From Flavobacterium sedimenticola (GTDB taxonomy: Bacteria > Bacteroidota > Bacteroidia > Flavobacteriales > Flavobacteriaceae), in contig NZ_JASGBP010000001.1 of the NCBI RefSeq assembly GCF_030053345.1, forward strand, positions 434,001 through 498,000: a DNA stretch of 64,000 nt, written 5' to 3'. The notes beneath the pieces were generated by a model. That model was not told the origin of the DNA. It saw only the letters and a list, made by a program, of their open reading frames with translations, and did no database searches. A program made the translations under genes and the position numbers. Below are positions 8,804-16,810 of this stretch, piece by piece (the first letter of the stretch is position 1; every line of letters begins with the position of its first letter).

Positions 8804-9166
8804 ATGAGAGATTATAAAAAATTTTCAGTTTGGGAGAAATCACATCAGCTAACTTTAGATATTTACAAAGTGCTGCCAACTTTTCCGAAAGATGAAATGT
8901 TTGGTTTGACTAGTCAAATCAAGAGATCTTCATCATCTATTCCAACTAATATTGCAGAAGGTTGCGGCAGAAGTTCTGATAAAGATTTTTGTCGATTTCT
9001 TTACATTTCGTTCGGTTCAGCCAATGAATTAGAATATCAAATATTTTTGAGTATCGAATTAAATTTCCTGGAAAAAGAGCAAGGCCAAATCTTTTTGAAA
9101 CAAATAGAAGAAGTTAAAAAAATGCTCAACGGATTAATAATAAAATTAAATAACGCTGAAAGCTAA
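8804..9166 (+). CDS. Four-helix-bundle protein (S23/IVP-Avd family) inside the hem operon
   Basis: A 120-residue protein with the standard start of this family (RDYKKFSVWEKSHQLTLDIY), then LTSQIKRSSSSIPTNIAEG and a C-terminal long helix. Relatives are encoded by the intervening sequences of some 23S rRNAs and include the Avd accessory protein of diversity-generating retroelements; stand-alone copies are common in Bacteroidota and their role is not settled. There is no reverse transcriptase or rRNA here. It interrupts hemF and hemB and is bracketed by inverted AGCT repeats, which suggests arrival as a small cassette. A role in heme synthesis is not indicated. Confidence 0.88.
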   Translation: MRDYKKFSVWEKSHQLTLDIYKVLPTFPKDEMFGLTSQIKRSSSSIPTNIAEGCGRSSDKDFCRFLYISFGSANELEYQIFLSIELNFLEKEQGQIFLKQIEEVKKMLNGLIIKLNNAES

Positions 9167-9188
9167 TCGCTAACAGCTAAAAGCTAAA
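9154..9188. repeat. AGCT-type spacer repeat, copy 3 (right flank, inverted)
   Basis: This copy overlaps the 3' end of the four-helix-bundle gene and ends 3 bases before the hemB ATG. Positions 9163-9186 are an inverted copy of 8769-8792 (20 of 24 bases). Confidence 0.75.
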
Positions 9189-9191
9189 GAT

Positions 9192-10187
9192 ATGTTCCCA
9201 TTACAAAGAGGTCGTCGTTTAAGAATCAACGAATCCATAAGAAGTTTAGTCCGCGAAACTACTTTAAGTCCGGCCGACTTCATGTTTCCCATGTTCATCG
9301 CCGAAGGCGAAAACTACCAATCCGAAATTCCATCCATGCCGGGTATTTTCCGTCGTTCGTTGGATTTGACCGTAGCAGAAGTCAAAGAATTATTCGCTTT
9401 AGGCATTCGCGCCGTGAATATTTATGTCAAAGTCGACGAAAGTTTAAAAGACAACACCGGTAAAGAAGCTTGGAATCCCAACGGACTGATGCAACGCGCT
9501 ATTCGCGACATCAAAGCGGCTTGTCCGGAAATGATTGTCATGCCCGATGTAGCTTTAGATCCGTATTCCATTTACGGTCACGACGGGATCATCGAAAACG
9601 GCGATGTGGCCAACGATGCCACCAACGACGCTTTAGTCAAAATGGCGGTTTCCCACGCCCAAGCCGGAGCCGATTTTGTAGCACCCAGCGACATGATGGA
9701 CGGGAGAGTTTTAAGATTACGCCAAGGGTTAGATGCTGCAGGTTTTCAAAATGTAGGCATCATGAGTTATTCGGCCAAATATGCTTCTGCTTTTTACGGA
9801 CCGTTCCGCGATGCGTTGGACAGTGCGCCGAGAGAAGCCGATGTAGTCGTGCCGAAAGACAAAAAGACGTACCAAATGGACTACGCCAACCGCATCGAAG
9901 CCGTAAAAGAAGCCTTGATGGATGTGGAAGAAGGCGCCGATATGGTCATGGTAAAACCCGGAATCGCGTACTTGGATATTGTTCGCGAAGTCAAAAACGC
10001 GGTCAATGTTCCCGTAACGGTGTTCCATGTTTCGGGCGAGTACGCCATGATCAAAGCCGCTGCCGAAAGAGGTTGGCTCGACCACGACAAAATCATGATG
10101 GAGCAGTTAATGTGTATCAAACGCGCCGGCGCCAGCTTGATTTCGACGTATTTTGCCAAAGAAGCCGCGATTTTATTGAATCAATAA
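9192..10187 (+). CDS. hemB: Porphobilinogen synthase (delta-aminolevulinate dehydratase), non-zinc active-site type
   Basis: A 331-residue enzyme that condenses two 5-aminolevulinates into porphobilinogen. The two Schiff-base lysines are in MSYSAKYASAFYGPF (K196) and MVMVKPG (K255). The metal-site segment reads MPDVALDPYSIYGHDG, so the three zinc-binding cysteines of the E. coli and human type are replaced by Asp/Ala residues, as in Mg2+- or K+-dependent enzymes such as that of Pseudomonas. This makes it likely zinc-independent (family inference). It closes the hem operon and is followed by a repeat-rich spacer. Confidence 0.96.
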   Translation: MFPLQRGRRLRINESIRSLVRETTLSPADFMFPMFIAEGENYQSEIPSMPGIFRRSLDLTVAEVKELFALGIRAVNIYVKVDESLKDNTGKEAWNPNGLMQRAIRDIKAACPEMIVMPDVALDPYSIYGHDGIIENGDVANDATNDALVKMAVSHAQAGADFVAPSDMMDGRVLRLRQGLDAAGFQNVGIMSYSAKYASAFYGPFRDALDSAPREADVVVPKDKKTYQMDYANRIEAVKEALMDVEEGADMVMVKPGIAYLDIVREVKNAVNVPVTVFHVSGEYAMIKAAAERGWLDHDKIMMEQLMCIKRAGASLISTYFAKEAAILLNQ

Positions 10188-10188
10188 T

Positions 10189-10212
10189 TGTCATCCTGAG
10201 CTTGCCGAAGGA
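10189..10212 (+). repeat. TGTCATCCTGAGC repeat, copy A
   Basis: These 24 bases match the reverse complement of 18511-18534 at 22 of 24 positions. The word is a frequent intergenic repeat in Flavobacteriaceae. It begins just after the hemB stop. Confidence 0.75.
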
Positions 10213-10250
10213 AGGAGCGAAGGGCTCGGGATTTATCGGTTATCCTTATT

Positions 10251-10293
10251 CCCGCTTTACGCGCTACACGGTAGCCAGCTTCAATCGGGGCTA
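10251..10293 (+). repeat. CCCGCT...CGGGGCTA repeat, copy A
   Basis: These 43 bases match the reverse complement of 20043-20085 at about 37 of 43 positions, including the exact 15-base core GCGCTACACGGTAGC. It lies between hemB and the cytochrome gene. Confidence 0.8.
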
Positions 10294-10323
10294 ATTAGGA
10301 TTTGTATTGCATTTTTGTACACT

Positions 10324-10698
10324 ATGAAAAAGATTTTTTTACTATTATTTGTCATCACTTTCGCTTCTTGTAAAAAGGAAGCTGAAGATAATTTCGGTCA
10401 ACCCAAAACCGACGAAACTGCAGTAGCCGTTTCCGGAGAAGAACTGTTTTCCGGCAAAGGCACTTGCACGGCTTGTCATTTGCCCGATCAAAAAGTCATC
10501 GGGCCAAGTATCGCTGAAATTGCCAAAATCTACAAAGAAAAAAACGGCAGCATCGTAGCCTTCCTCAAAGAAGAAGCCGAACCGATAGTCGATCCAAGTC
10601 AGTACGAAACCATGAAAACCAATTTCGCCATTACCAAACAAATGAGCGATGCGGAATTAAAAGCTTTGGAAGAGTACATTCTAAGTTTTTCGAAATAG
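10324..10698 (+). CDS. Monoheme c-type cytochrome, predicted lipoprotein
   Basis: A 124-residue protein with a lipoprotein signal peptide (MKKIFLLLFVITFASC, lipidated Cys at 16), a linker, and one heme-attachment motif CTACH (residues 48-52). A later Met in NFAITKQMSD is a likely axial ligand. It is probably a small electron carrier anchored in the periplasm. I start at ATG 10324; the frame opens 9 bases earlier at a TTG with no support. Lying after hemB may be meaningful for heme use, but repeats separate them. Confidence 0.92.
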   Translation: MKKIFLLLFVITFASCKKEAEDNFGQPKTDETAVAVSGEELFSGKGTCTACHLPDQKVIGPSIAEIAKIYKEKNGSIVAFLKEEAEPIVDPSQYETMKTNFAITKQMSDAELKALEEYILSFSK

Positions 10699-10704
10699 TG
10701 TCTC

Positions 10705-10783
10705 TTGTCATTCCGAATGGAATGAGGAATCACATAACGGTTTTTGTTTTTGAAGTGTGATTTCTCCTTCGTCGAAATGACAA
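10705..10783. repeat. Palindromic element with TTGTCATTCC / GAAATGACAA ends
   Basis: A 79-base intergenic unit with long inverted ends: 10705-10734 (TTGTCATTCCGAA...GGAATCACA) pairs imperfectly with 10756-10783 (TGTGATTTC...CGAAATGACAA), with about 21 bases between. It resembles small non-coding palindromic repeats dispersed in Flavobacteriaceae genomes. No coding capacity. Confidence 0.8.
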
Positions 10784-10813
10784 TTTTGAGTGTTTATTTG
10801 CTACCTTTAACTC

Positions 10814-11284
10814 ATGGAAACTGCTTTTATAGAATCGCCTTTAGGAATCACCAAAATTGTAGGCGACGCCAACGGTATTGCTGAAATATCAGTATTGAGT
10901 GAAGGCAAGAAAACCGCTAAAATTCCGGAAAGCCTCAAGGAATGTGTTTCCCAACTCCAAGAATATTTTAGGGGTGAACGAAAGGAATTCGATTTCAAAA
11001 TCAATCCGCAAGGGACCGAATTCCAGCAAAAAGTTTGGCAGGAATTGTTGAACATTCCGTTTGGTAAAACCCTATCGTATCTCGATTTGTCCAAAAAGTT
11101 AGGTGATGTCAAGGCCATTCGAGCCGTCGCTTCCGCCAATGGTAAAAACCCGTTGTGGATAGTCGTTCCCTGTCATCGCGTTATTGGTAACGATGGTTCG
11201 TTAACCGGTTATGCCGGTGGTTTATGGCGCAAGAAATGGTTGTTGGAACACGAAAATCCATCACCTCAACAATCACTTTTTTAG
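10814..11284 (+). CDS. ogt: Methylated-DNA--[protein]-cysteine S-methyltransferase
   Basis: A 156-residue suicide DNA-repair protein that transfers the methyl group of O6-methylguanine to its own Cys. The active site is VVPCHRVIG (C120), preceded by the helix-turn-helix segment with KAIRAVASANGKNP (Arg finger) and followed by LTGYAGGLWRKKWLL. It has no AdaA-type DNA-binding domain, so it is the Ogt/AdaB form. It stands alone after a palindromic element and is followed by an exonuclease gene on the same strand. Confidence 0.95.
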   Translation: METAFIESPLGITKIVGDANGIAEISVLSEGKKTAKIPESLKECVSQLQEYFRGERKEFDFKINPQGTEFQQKVWQELLNIPFGKTLSYLDLSKKLGDVKAIRAVASANGKNPLWIVVPCHRVIGNDGSLTGYAGGLWRKKWLLEHENPSPQQSLF

Positions 11285-11349
11285 CTATTTTTCTTTCATA
11301 TTTAAAATAATTCCGTACTTTTAAATCAGTTATTTCTTAATTATTTGTT

Positions 11350-12063
11350 ATGATTGAAAAAATTCCGCTCAATAATATATTGTTCCTCGACATCGAAACC
11401 GTTCCGGAAGAAGACAACTTCAACGCGTTAGACGAGGAGATGAAACTCCTTTGGGAGCAAAAAACCCAATATCAAAGACGCGACGAATACACCCCCGAAG
11501 ATTTTTACGAACGCGCCGGGATTTGGGCTGAGTTTGGTAAGATCGTTTGTATTTCCGTAGGCTATTTTGCCAATAAAAATGATATTCGAAATTTTAGGGT
11601 AACTTCCTTTTTCGGGGAAGAAAAAAAGATTTTAAAAGATTTCGCCAATTTGTTGGACACGCATTTCAACGGAGCGCAACATGTATTGTGTGGACACAAT
11701 GCCAAAGAATTCGACTTTCCGTTCATTGCCCGCCGCATGATCATCAACCAAGTTGCCATTCCGAATAAACTCAATCTATTCGGAAAAAAACCTTGGGAAA
11801 TACCTCATTTAGACACTTTGGAATTATGGAAGTTTGGCGATTATAAGCATTTTACGTCTTTAAAATTATTGACCAAAATTTTAGGTATTCCTTCGCCCAA
11901 AGGCGACATTGACGGCAGTCAAGTAGCCCATGTTTTTTATGTTGAAAAAGACATAGACCGTATTGTAACCTATTGTGAAAAAGACGTTATCGCCGTGGCA
12001 CAAATCTTTTTGCGATTGCGCCGTGAAGATTTATTAGTTGAAGACGAGATTTTACACGTATAA
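11350..12063 (+). CDS. Predicted 3'-5' exonuclease (PolB-like DEDDy domain, PF10108-like)
   Basis: A 237-residue protein. The three exonuclease motifs are visible: ExoI LFLDIETVPEE near residue 10, ExoII around HNAKEFDFPFIARR near 115-128, and ExoIII YCEKDVIAVAQ near 205-215, giving the DEDDy pattern. This matches the stand-alone family related to the proofreading domain of B-family polymerases. The substrate (DNA or RNA) is not known. It ends at a bidirectional terminator shared with the convergent S8 protease gene. Confidence 0.88.
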   Translation: MIEKIPLNNILFLDIETVPEEDNFNALDEEMKLLWEQKTQYQRRDEYTPEDFYERAGIWAEFGKIVCISVGYFANKNDIRNFRVTSFFGEEKKILKDFANLLDTHFNGAQHVLCGHNAKEFDFPFIARRMIINQVAIPNKLNLFGKKPWEIPHLDTLELWKFGDYKHFTSLKLLTKILGIPSPKGDIDGSQVAHVFYVEKDIDRIVTYCEKDVIAVAQIFLRLRREDLLVEDEILHV

Positions 12064-12092
12064 AAAAAGAGGTCGCCATGACCTCTTTTTTT
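12062..12092. terminator. Bidirectional terminator
   Basis: The stem AAAAAAGAGGTC (12063-12074) pairs with GACCTCTTTTTT around the loop GCCAT, with A and T runs on either side. It lies between the convergent exonuclease and S8 protease genes. Confidence 0.9.
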
Positions 12093-12109
12093 GAATCTAT
12101 ATATTAGGA

Positions 12110-15049
12110 TTAGTTTCTCTTTAAAACAATCTTCTTGGTAATACTATTTTGTTCATTGGCAATAGTCACCAAATAAACACCATCTTGTAAATGTGCCATA
12201 TCCAACAAGGTATTCATTTGTTGGGTTGCCGTATACATCACTTTTCTTCCCTGCAAATCATACAAGGTAATATCGGCCGTATCAGACAAAGCCGGGATTG
12301 TGATGGTAATACCGCCTTTTGTAGGATTAGGGTAAACGCGGCAATACATAAACGGATTGTCCGCAACCGATAGCGCTGCTTCCACCCGACATAAATCGAT
12401 ACTGAAATTATTGATGGAACCACCGTCTTCGTTATACGGATCTACTACTCTCAAAATCCATTCTCCATCAGCAGGTAAGGTATTCAGAACGCTTAATGGA
12501 CTTACCGGAGCAATATTTCCTGAAATGGCAGGAACTCCCGAACAAGCCGGTGCACCTCCGTCATCATCCATCGTACAATTAATATTTTGATTGTCGCCAC
12601 AAGCTTCTTGCAACAACGTAATGACCGGGCTTCCGATAGCGGCCGGACCTTCCAAGGTAATCGTCATGTCTTGTACCCAAGTATGGGTAATGTCTATATT
12701 CACATTTATGTCTCCAATGGTATATCCTCCCGTGATGGTGAGCGGAACCCAGGCTTCTGAATTCGGAACATCGGCTATAGCCGCACTCGAATAATCTTCC
12801 GCAGCAAAGTTTAGATCACACACCAAATTACCGGTAGCAAAGTTAAATACAGGCGCATTAGCCGTAATAGCTGTACCACAGTTATTTTGAGGGATAACTC
12901 TCCAATAATATCGTGTGGCTTCGGATAACCCTTGAACAGTATATTCGTTATTGTTCACGATTTCATTAAAAGCCAAACTGGAAAAATTAGGGAATTCAGA
13001 GATTTGAATATTGTAGGTTAAGGCGTTAGGTTGTGCCTGCCAATTTAAATAAGCAGTGGTCGACAGACCGTTTTGTCCATTGGTAGGGTTTTGTAAAACA
13101 ACCGGTTGAAAAGTGCCATTAAATATACGTAAGGATTTGTATCGGGTTTCCGTCTCCGTACCGTTAGAGCCCATGATACCAACAAAATATTCTCCCGGAC
13201 TAACATTTGACAACCCGGATACAGTCATCGTAACGGTTCCGTTAGTACTCAACGATGCCGGGGCAAATGTAGCTGAAGCACCATTTGGTAAACCAACAGC
13301 CGAAAATGTAGTAGTGCCCGAGCCTATTTGAGAGTAATTAAACGTGTAAACGGCATTTTGATTAGCACAAACCGTGACATCAGCTGAGTTGGAATTGAGT
13401 GCGAAAGTTGAATTAATCCCTGTGATAACCAGTGAGAATTTCTGGGCACCGGTTACTAAGGCTCCTTTATGGGTCACCGTAATGGTATACTGACCGGCCG
13501 TTGGGGCATCAATTTTGACTTGTTCAACATTATCAACGTTGTTATCTTCGGTTCTGATAGCCGGCGCACCAGGGTCAGCGGTTAATTTCCAAGGGAAATA
13601 GTTAGTCGTATTTCTGGTAACTCGGATGTCTAAATCATTAACCAAAGCAGCCATTGGGTCATTAGGAGCTAAACCACCGGTATTGATTGGTCCGGGCAAA
13701 TCCGTCCATGTGATGGAGGCCATTAACGGAGTTGTCCCATTCGAATTGACCGTGATGGAGTAGGTTTGTCCATTGTTTAAGTTTTCTTCTGAAACCCATG
13801 ACGTAAGACCATTATTGGTAAGGGTTTCGGCCGCTTTTTTACAGTTTAATAATCCCCATCCGTAAACGGCATCAGGTCCGGTTAATCCGCCATCATCAGC
13901 GGTATGACAGGCTAATCCTTTTAAAGTAGCGGCACGCATAAAACCATTCGTAAGATTTTTATAATGCTGTTGTAATAAAATTAAGCTTCCGGCCACATTG
14001 GGGGAAGCCATAGAAGTCCCGGATAAGGCCGCTGTGGCCGTATTGGAAGAACTTGCTGTTGAAGTCAAATTGGTTCCGTTCCCGGTAATGTCCGGTTTTA
14101 CTCTTAAATCATCTGTTGGTCCTTGACTGCTGGAAGAATTAATTGCGATTCCGCCAGTGATGGTTCCGTCATTAGCCACAGTTACGTCCAAACAATTGGC
14201 TACCACTAAATTATTTTTAGCGGTTTTGTTCCCTACTAATTTGTCAAACCCAAAAGCAAGAGGCTCCGGGTTGTTATTATTGCCCCCGTCGTTACCAGCC
14301 GACATGACCGCCAAATAATAGGGCGCTTCGTAGGCTGCATCATCCCATTCGTAAGCGTTATAGGTATATGAACCAATGTACCAAGCAGGTAACGTGGTTC
14401 CTGAATTGGTAATCGGAGTTCCGTAGGAATGATTAGAGACCAGCATTCCCTGTTGGGCTTCTGATATAGCTTCCGCCAAATCGCTGTTCCAATCAAATGT
14501 TCGGGCAGTCGCTTGGGAGGCCATTCCTTTTACCGCTGCCGGATTGGCACTGGCCACCATGGTACCGGTTACGTGAGTAGCGTGTAAAATAACATTTGTG
14601 CTTGTGGCATCTACGGCGGTAACCCGGCCCCCAAAGGCATTGTGCGTCGTTCGCACATTGCCACCATCCCACACTCTAACCGTCATTCCTTGACCATCGA
14701 GAGACAATCCCAAGGAGCCACCTGAGTTTAAATGATTGGTTCGGGTCGAACGGGCAGCACTAACGTTATCAGTTGTGTAATACAGGGGTAATCCTTCCGG
14801 AGTTAATGCCATCAATTCGCTGATACCACCGTCCGGTTTCTCAATCAATAACGGCCAGCCTTTAGCAAGGGCTAATCCTATTGCTTTTTCTTTTTCCAAA
14901 CGACTTTTACGCTCGTAATATGTCGCTTTTTCTTGTAGTTTTTTAAAATCGTATTGCGCGGTAATTTGTTGAATTTCTTCTTTGCTTTGCGCTGAGACAA
15001 TCGGGCTTAATAGGAAAGCAAAAAAGGACAAAAAGTAAATATTTTTCAT
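12110..15049 (-). CDS. Secreted S8 (subtilisin-like) peptidase with P-domain and T9SS sorting domain
   Basis: A 979-residue exported protease. It starts with a signal peptide (MKNIYFLSFFAFLLSPIVSA). The S8 triad is seen as VRVWDGGN (D128), HATHVTGT (H159) and GTSMASPN (Ser near 345). A pre-peptidase/jelly-roll region follows, then a fibronectin-III-like domain (about 650-740), a proprotein-convertase P-like domain (about 745-890), and a C-terminal type A sorting domain starting YPNPTKGG and ending KKIVLKRN. It is expected to cross the outer membrane through the type IX system. Single-gene unit with a promoter element at 15090-15097. Confidence 0.95.
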   Translation of the reverse strand: MKNIYFLSFFAFLLSPIVSAQSKEEIQQITAQYDFKKLQEKATYYERKSRLEKEKAIGLALAKGWPLLIEKPDGGISELMALTPEGLPLYYTTDNVSAARSTRTNHLNSGGSLGLSLDGQGMTVRVWDGGNVRTTHNAFGGRVTAVDATSTNVILHATHVTGTMVASANPAAVKGMASQATARTFDWNSDLAEAISEAQQGMLVSNHSYGTPITNSGTTLPAWYIGSYTYNAYEWDDAAYEAPYYLAVMSAGNDGGNNNNPEPLAFGFDKLVGNKTAKNNLVVANCLDVTVANDGTITGGIAINSSSSQGPTDDLRVKPDITGNGTNLTSTASSSNTATAALSGTSMASPNVAGSLILLQQHYKNLTNGFMRAATLKGLACHTADDGGLTGPDAVYGWGLLNCKKAAETLTNNGLTSWVSEENLNNGQTYSITVNSNGTTPLMASITWTDLPGPINTGGLAPNDPMAALVNDLDIRVTRNTTNYFPWKLTADPGAPAIRTEDNNVDNVEQVKIDAPTAGQYTITVTHKGALVTGAQKFSLVITGINSTFALNSNSADVTVCANQNAVYTFNYSQIGSGTTTFSAVGLPNGASATFAPASLSTNGTVTMTVSGLSNVSPGEYFVGIMGSNGTETETRYKSLRIFNGTFQPVVLQNPTNGQNGLSTTAYLNWQAQPNALTYNIQISEFPNFSSLAFNEIVNNNEYTVQGLSEATRYYWRVIPQNNCGTAITANAPVFNFATGNLVCDLNFAAEDYSSAAIADVPNSEAWVPLTITGGYTIGDINVNIDITHTWVQDMTITLEGPAAIGSPVITLLQEACGDNQNINCTMDDDGGAPACSGVPAISGNIAPVSPLSVLNTLPADGEWILRVVDPYNEDGGSINNFSIDLCRVEAALSVADNPFMYCRVYPNPTKGGITITIPALSDTADITLYDLQGRKVMYTATQQMNTLLDMAHLQDGVYLVTIANEQNSITKKIVLKRN

Positions 15050-15089
15050 TTGTAATATAGAAGAAAAAAGAGTTTGTTGTTAGAGGCAA

Positions 15090-15097
15090 CAAATATA
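15090..15097 (-). promoter_or_regulatory. Candidate -7 element of the S8 protease gene
   Basis: Reads TATATTTG on the minus strand (TAnnTTTG), 41 bases before the ATG. A TTG lies 15 bases upstream, slightly closer than usual. Confidence 0.5.
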
Positions 15098-15282
15098 TAA
15101 ATCTTACCGAAACAACTCGATTTTGTTGGGAAATATTCATCTTTTTTTATAATATGTTTAATTCTTGTCAAAGAAAAAAGACAAATATCAAATCATTTGA
15201 ATTTAAAATACTTTCACAGGAATCCTTTTAAAATTATTTCTGTCCGAATTTGATAAATAGTATATTTACAAAAAATCAAATT

Positions 15283-16728
15283 ATGGTGCTCAGTCGATTT
15301 TGGTTGGCAATTTTTGTTTGCTCACTGGCTTTTGTAGTTTTCAGTCTTTTTTCGGGGGATAGTTATTCTATAGACTATGTCCTCAACGGAAAAAAAGACG
15401 ATCCGATTCTAATCTCCGAAAAATATATAAACGAACTACCGCAGTTTATTCAGGACAGCATTCAAAAAAGTGAAGAAAAAAGTTTCGTCATCAACCGCGA
15501 TACCACCAATCTCGACACGACCTACGTGTTTAAAAACAAAACCGTTAAAATATTCAGCGGTGTTCAAAAATCAGATGGCTTGTTGCCTACGTGTAAGAAT
15601 ACTTTAATGGATATTATCCTGCCGTTGATTGCCTATTTAGCCTTCTTTTGCGGCTTAATGGAATTGCTTATCGTATCGGGAGCTTCCGAGAAAATTGCCC
15701 GACGATTGAGTCCCGTTTTTGCCAAAGTCTTTCCTTCGGTACCCAAAAACCATGAGTCTATTTCCTATATGACGTTGAACTTTGCGGCTAATTTCCTCGG
15801 ACTGGATTCGGCGGCTACACCATTCGGACTCAAAGCGATGCAATCCCTACAGGAAATAAATCCCGATAAAGACAAAGCCAGTGACGCCCAAATCATGTTC
15901 ATGTGTTTACATGCCGCGGGACTCACCTTGATTCCAACATCCATCATTGGGTACCGTGCGGCACAAAACGCTGCCAATCCGGCTGATGTAATGCTGCCGT
16001 GTATTATCACTTCATTCATAGGAACCATTGCCGCTTTACTCATTGTGGGCATCCGTCAACGCATCAATTTTTTCAGCGCCACCTTGTTGGTGGCCATCAT
16101 GTCGGTGATTGCCGCCATAGTCGGATTGTTGTTTTACATCAACACCCTGGACTTAGTAGGTAAAAATTATTTCACCGCCAATCTTTCCGGGTTAATGCTG
16201 GTGGCTATTATTGGTGCTACACTAATTTTTTCTTTCCGTCATGAAAAGAAATTCACCGATTTAGGCACCACCATCTTCGATACGTTTGTGGAAGGCTGTA
16301 AAAACGGAATCCAAACCGGTGTCAAAATCTTTCCTTATGTGATGGTGATGTTGGTGGCTATTTCGTTTTTCCGAAACAGCGGCTTGTTCGAAATGATTAG
16401 CAACGGCATTTCCTTTGCGTTTTCTAATATTGGGGTGAGCAAACAAATCACCGATTCGTTACCGGTAGCCATGTTGCGTCCTTTCAGCTCCGGCGGTTCG
16501 CGAGGCTTTATGATTGACGCCATGCAAAATTTCGGTCCCGATTCGTTTACCGGAAGATTGGTTTGTATTTTCCAATGTAGCGCCGAAACCACTTTTTATG
16601 TGATTGCCGTGTATTTCGGTTCAGTCAATATTAAAAATACCCGCTACACGTTAGCGACCATGCTTTTGGTAGATTTGATTTGTGTGATTACCGCTATTTT
16701 TGTGGCGAGTTGGTTTTTTATAAAGTAG
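15283..16728 (+). CDS. Nucleoside-recognition (Gate) domain membrane protein, SpmA-SpmB-like
   Basis: A 481-residue polytopic membrane protein. It carries two Gate-type halves: the first around LMDIILPLIAYLAFFCGLMELL with the following FAANFLGLDSAATPFGLKAM, and the second around GCKNGIQTGVKIFPYVMVML with the later MLRPFSSGGSRGF and CSAETTFYVIAVYFGS. This matches the spore maturation A/B proteins fused into one chain, as found in non-sporulating Bacteroidota. Substrate unknown. The frame opens at TTG 15250, but that stretch holds promoter-like sequence (TATATTTAC), so ATG 15283 is chosen. Confidence 0.85.
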   Translation: MVLSRFWLAIFVCSLAFVVFSLFSGDSYSIDYVLNGKKDDPILISEKYINELPQFIQDSIQKSEEKSFVINRDTTNLDTTYVFKNKTVKIFSGVQKSDGLLPTCKNTLMDIILPLIAYLAFFCGLMELLIVSGASEKIARRLSPVFAKVFPSVPKNHESISYMTLNFAANFLGLDSAATPFGLKAMQSLQEINPDKDKASDAQIMFMCLHAAGLTLIPTSIIGYRAAQNAANPADVMLPCIITSFIGTIAALLIVGIRQRINFFSATLLVAIMSVIAAIVGLLFYINTLDLVGKNYFTANLSGLMLVAIIGATLIFSFRHEKKFTDLGTTIFDTFVEGCKNGIQTGVKIFPYVMVMLVAISFFRNSGLFEMISNGISFAFSNIGVSKQITDSLPVAMLRPFSSGGSRGFMIDAMQNFGPDSFTGRLVCIFQCSAETTFYVIAVYFGSVNIKNTRYTLATMLLVDLICVITAIFVASWFFIK

Positions 16729-16810
16729 TTTGTATACATCAATTTAGCCATTAATTCGTTTCAACAGTCGGCTACTTTTCCTAACTTTACCAAGTAAAAA
16801 TAACACCAAA

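Noticed and set aside
8804..9166. Diversity-generating retroelement, because of the Avd-like protein
   Set aside because: No reverse transcriptase, template repeat or variable repeat is nearby.
9470..10294. Long open frame (274 codons) in a second frame over hemB
   Set aside because: It is Arg/Cys/His-rich low-quality sequence overlapping hemB throughout, so it is a frame shadow.
15050..15282. Small gene between the S8 protease and the nucleoside-recognition gene
   Set aside because: Only AT-rich sequence and divergent promoters are seen; frames are short and without features.
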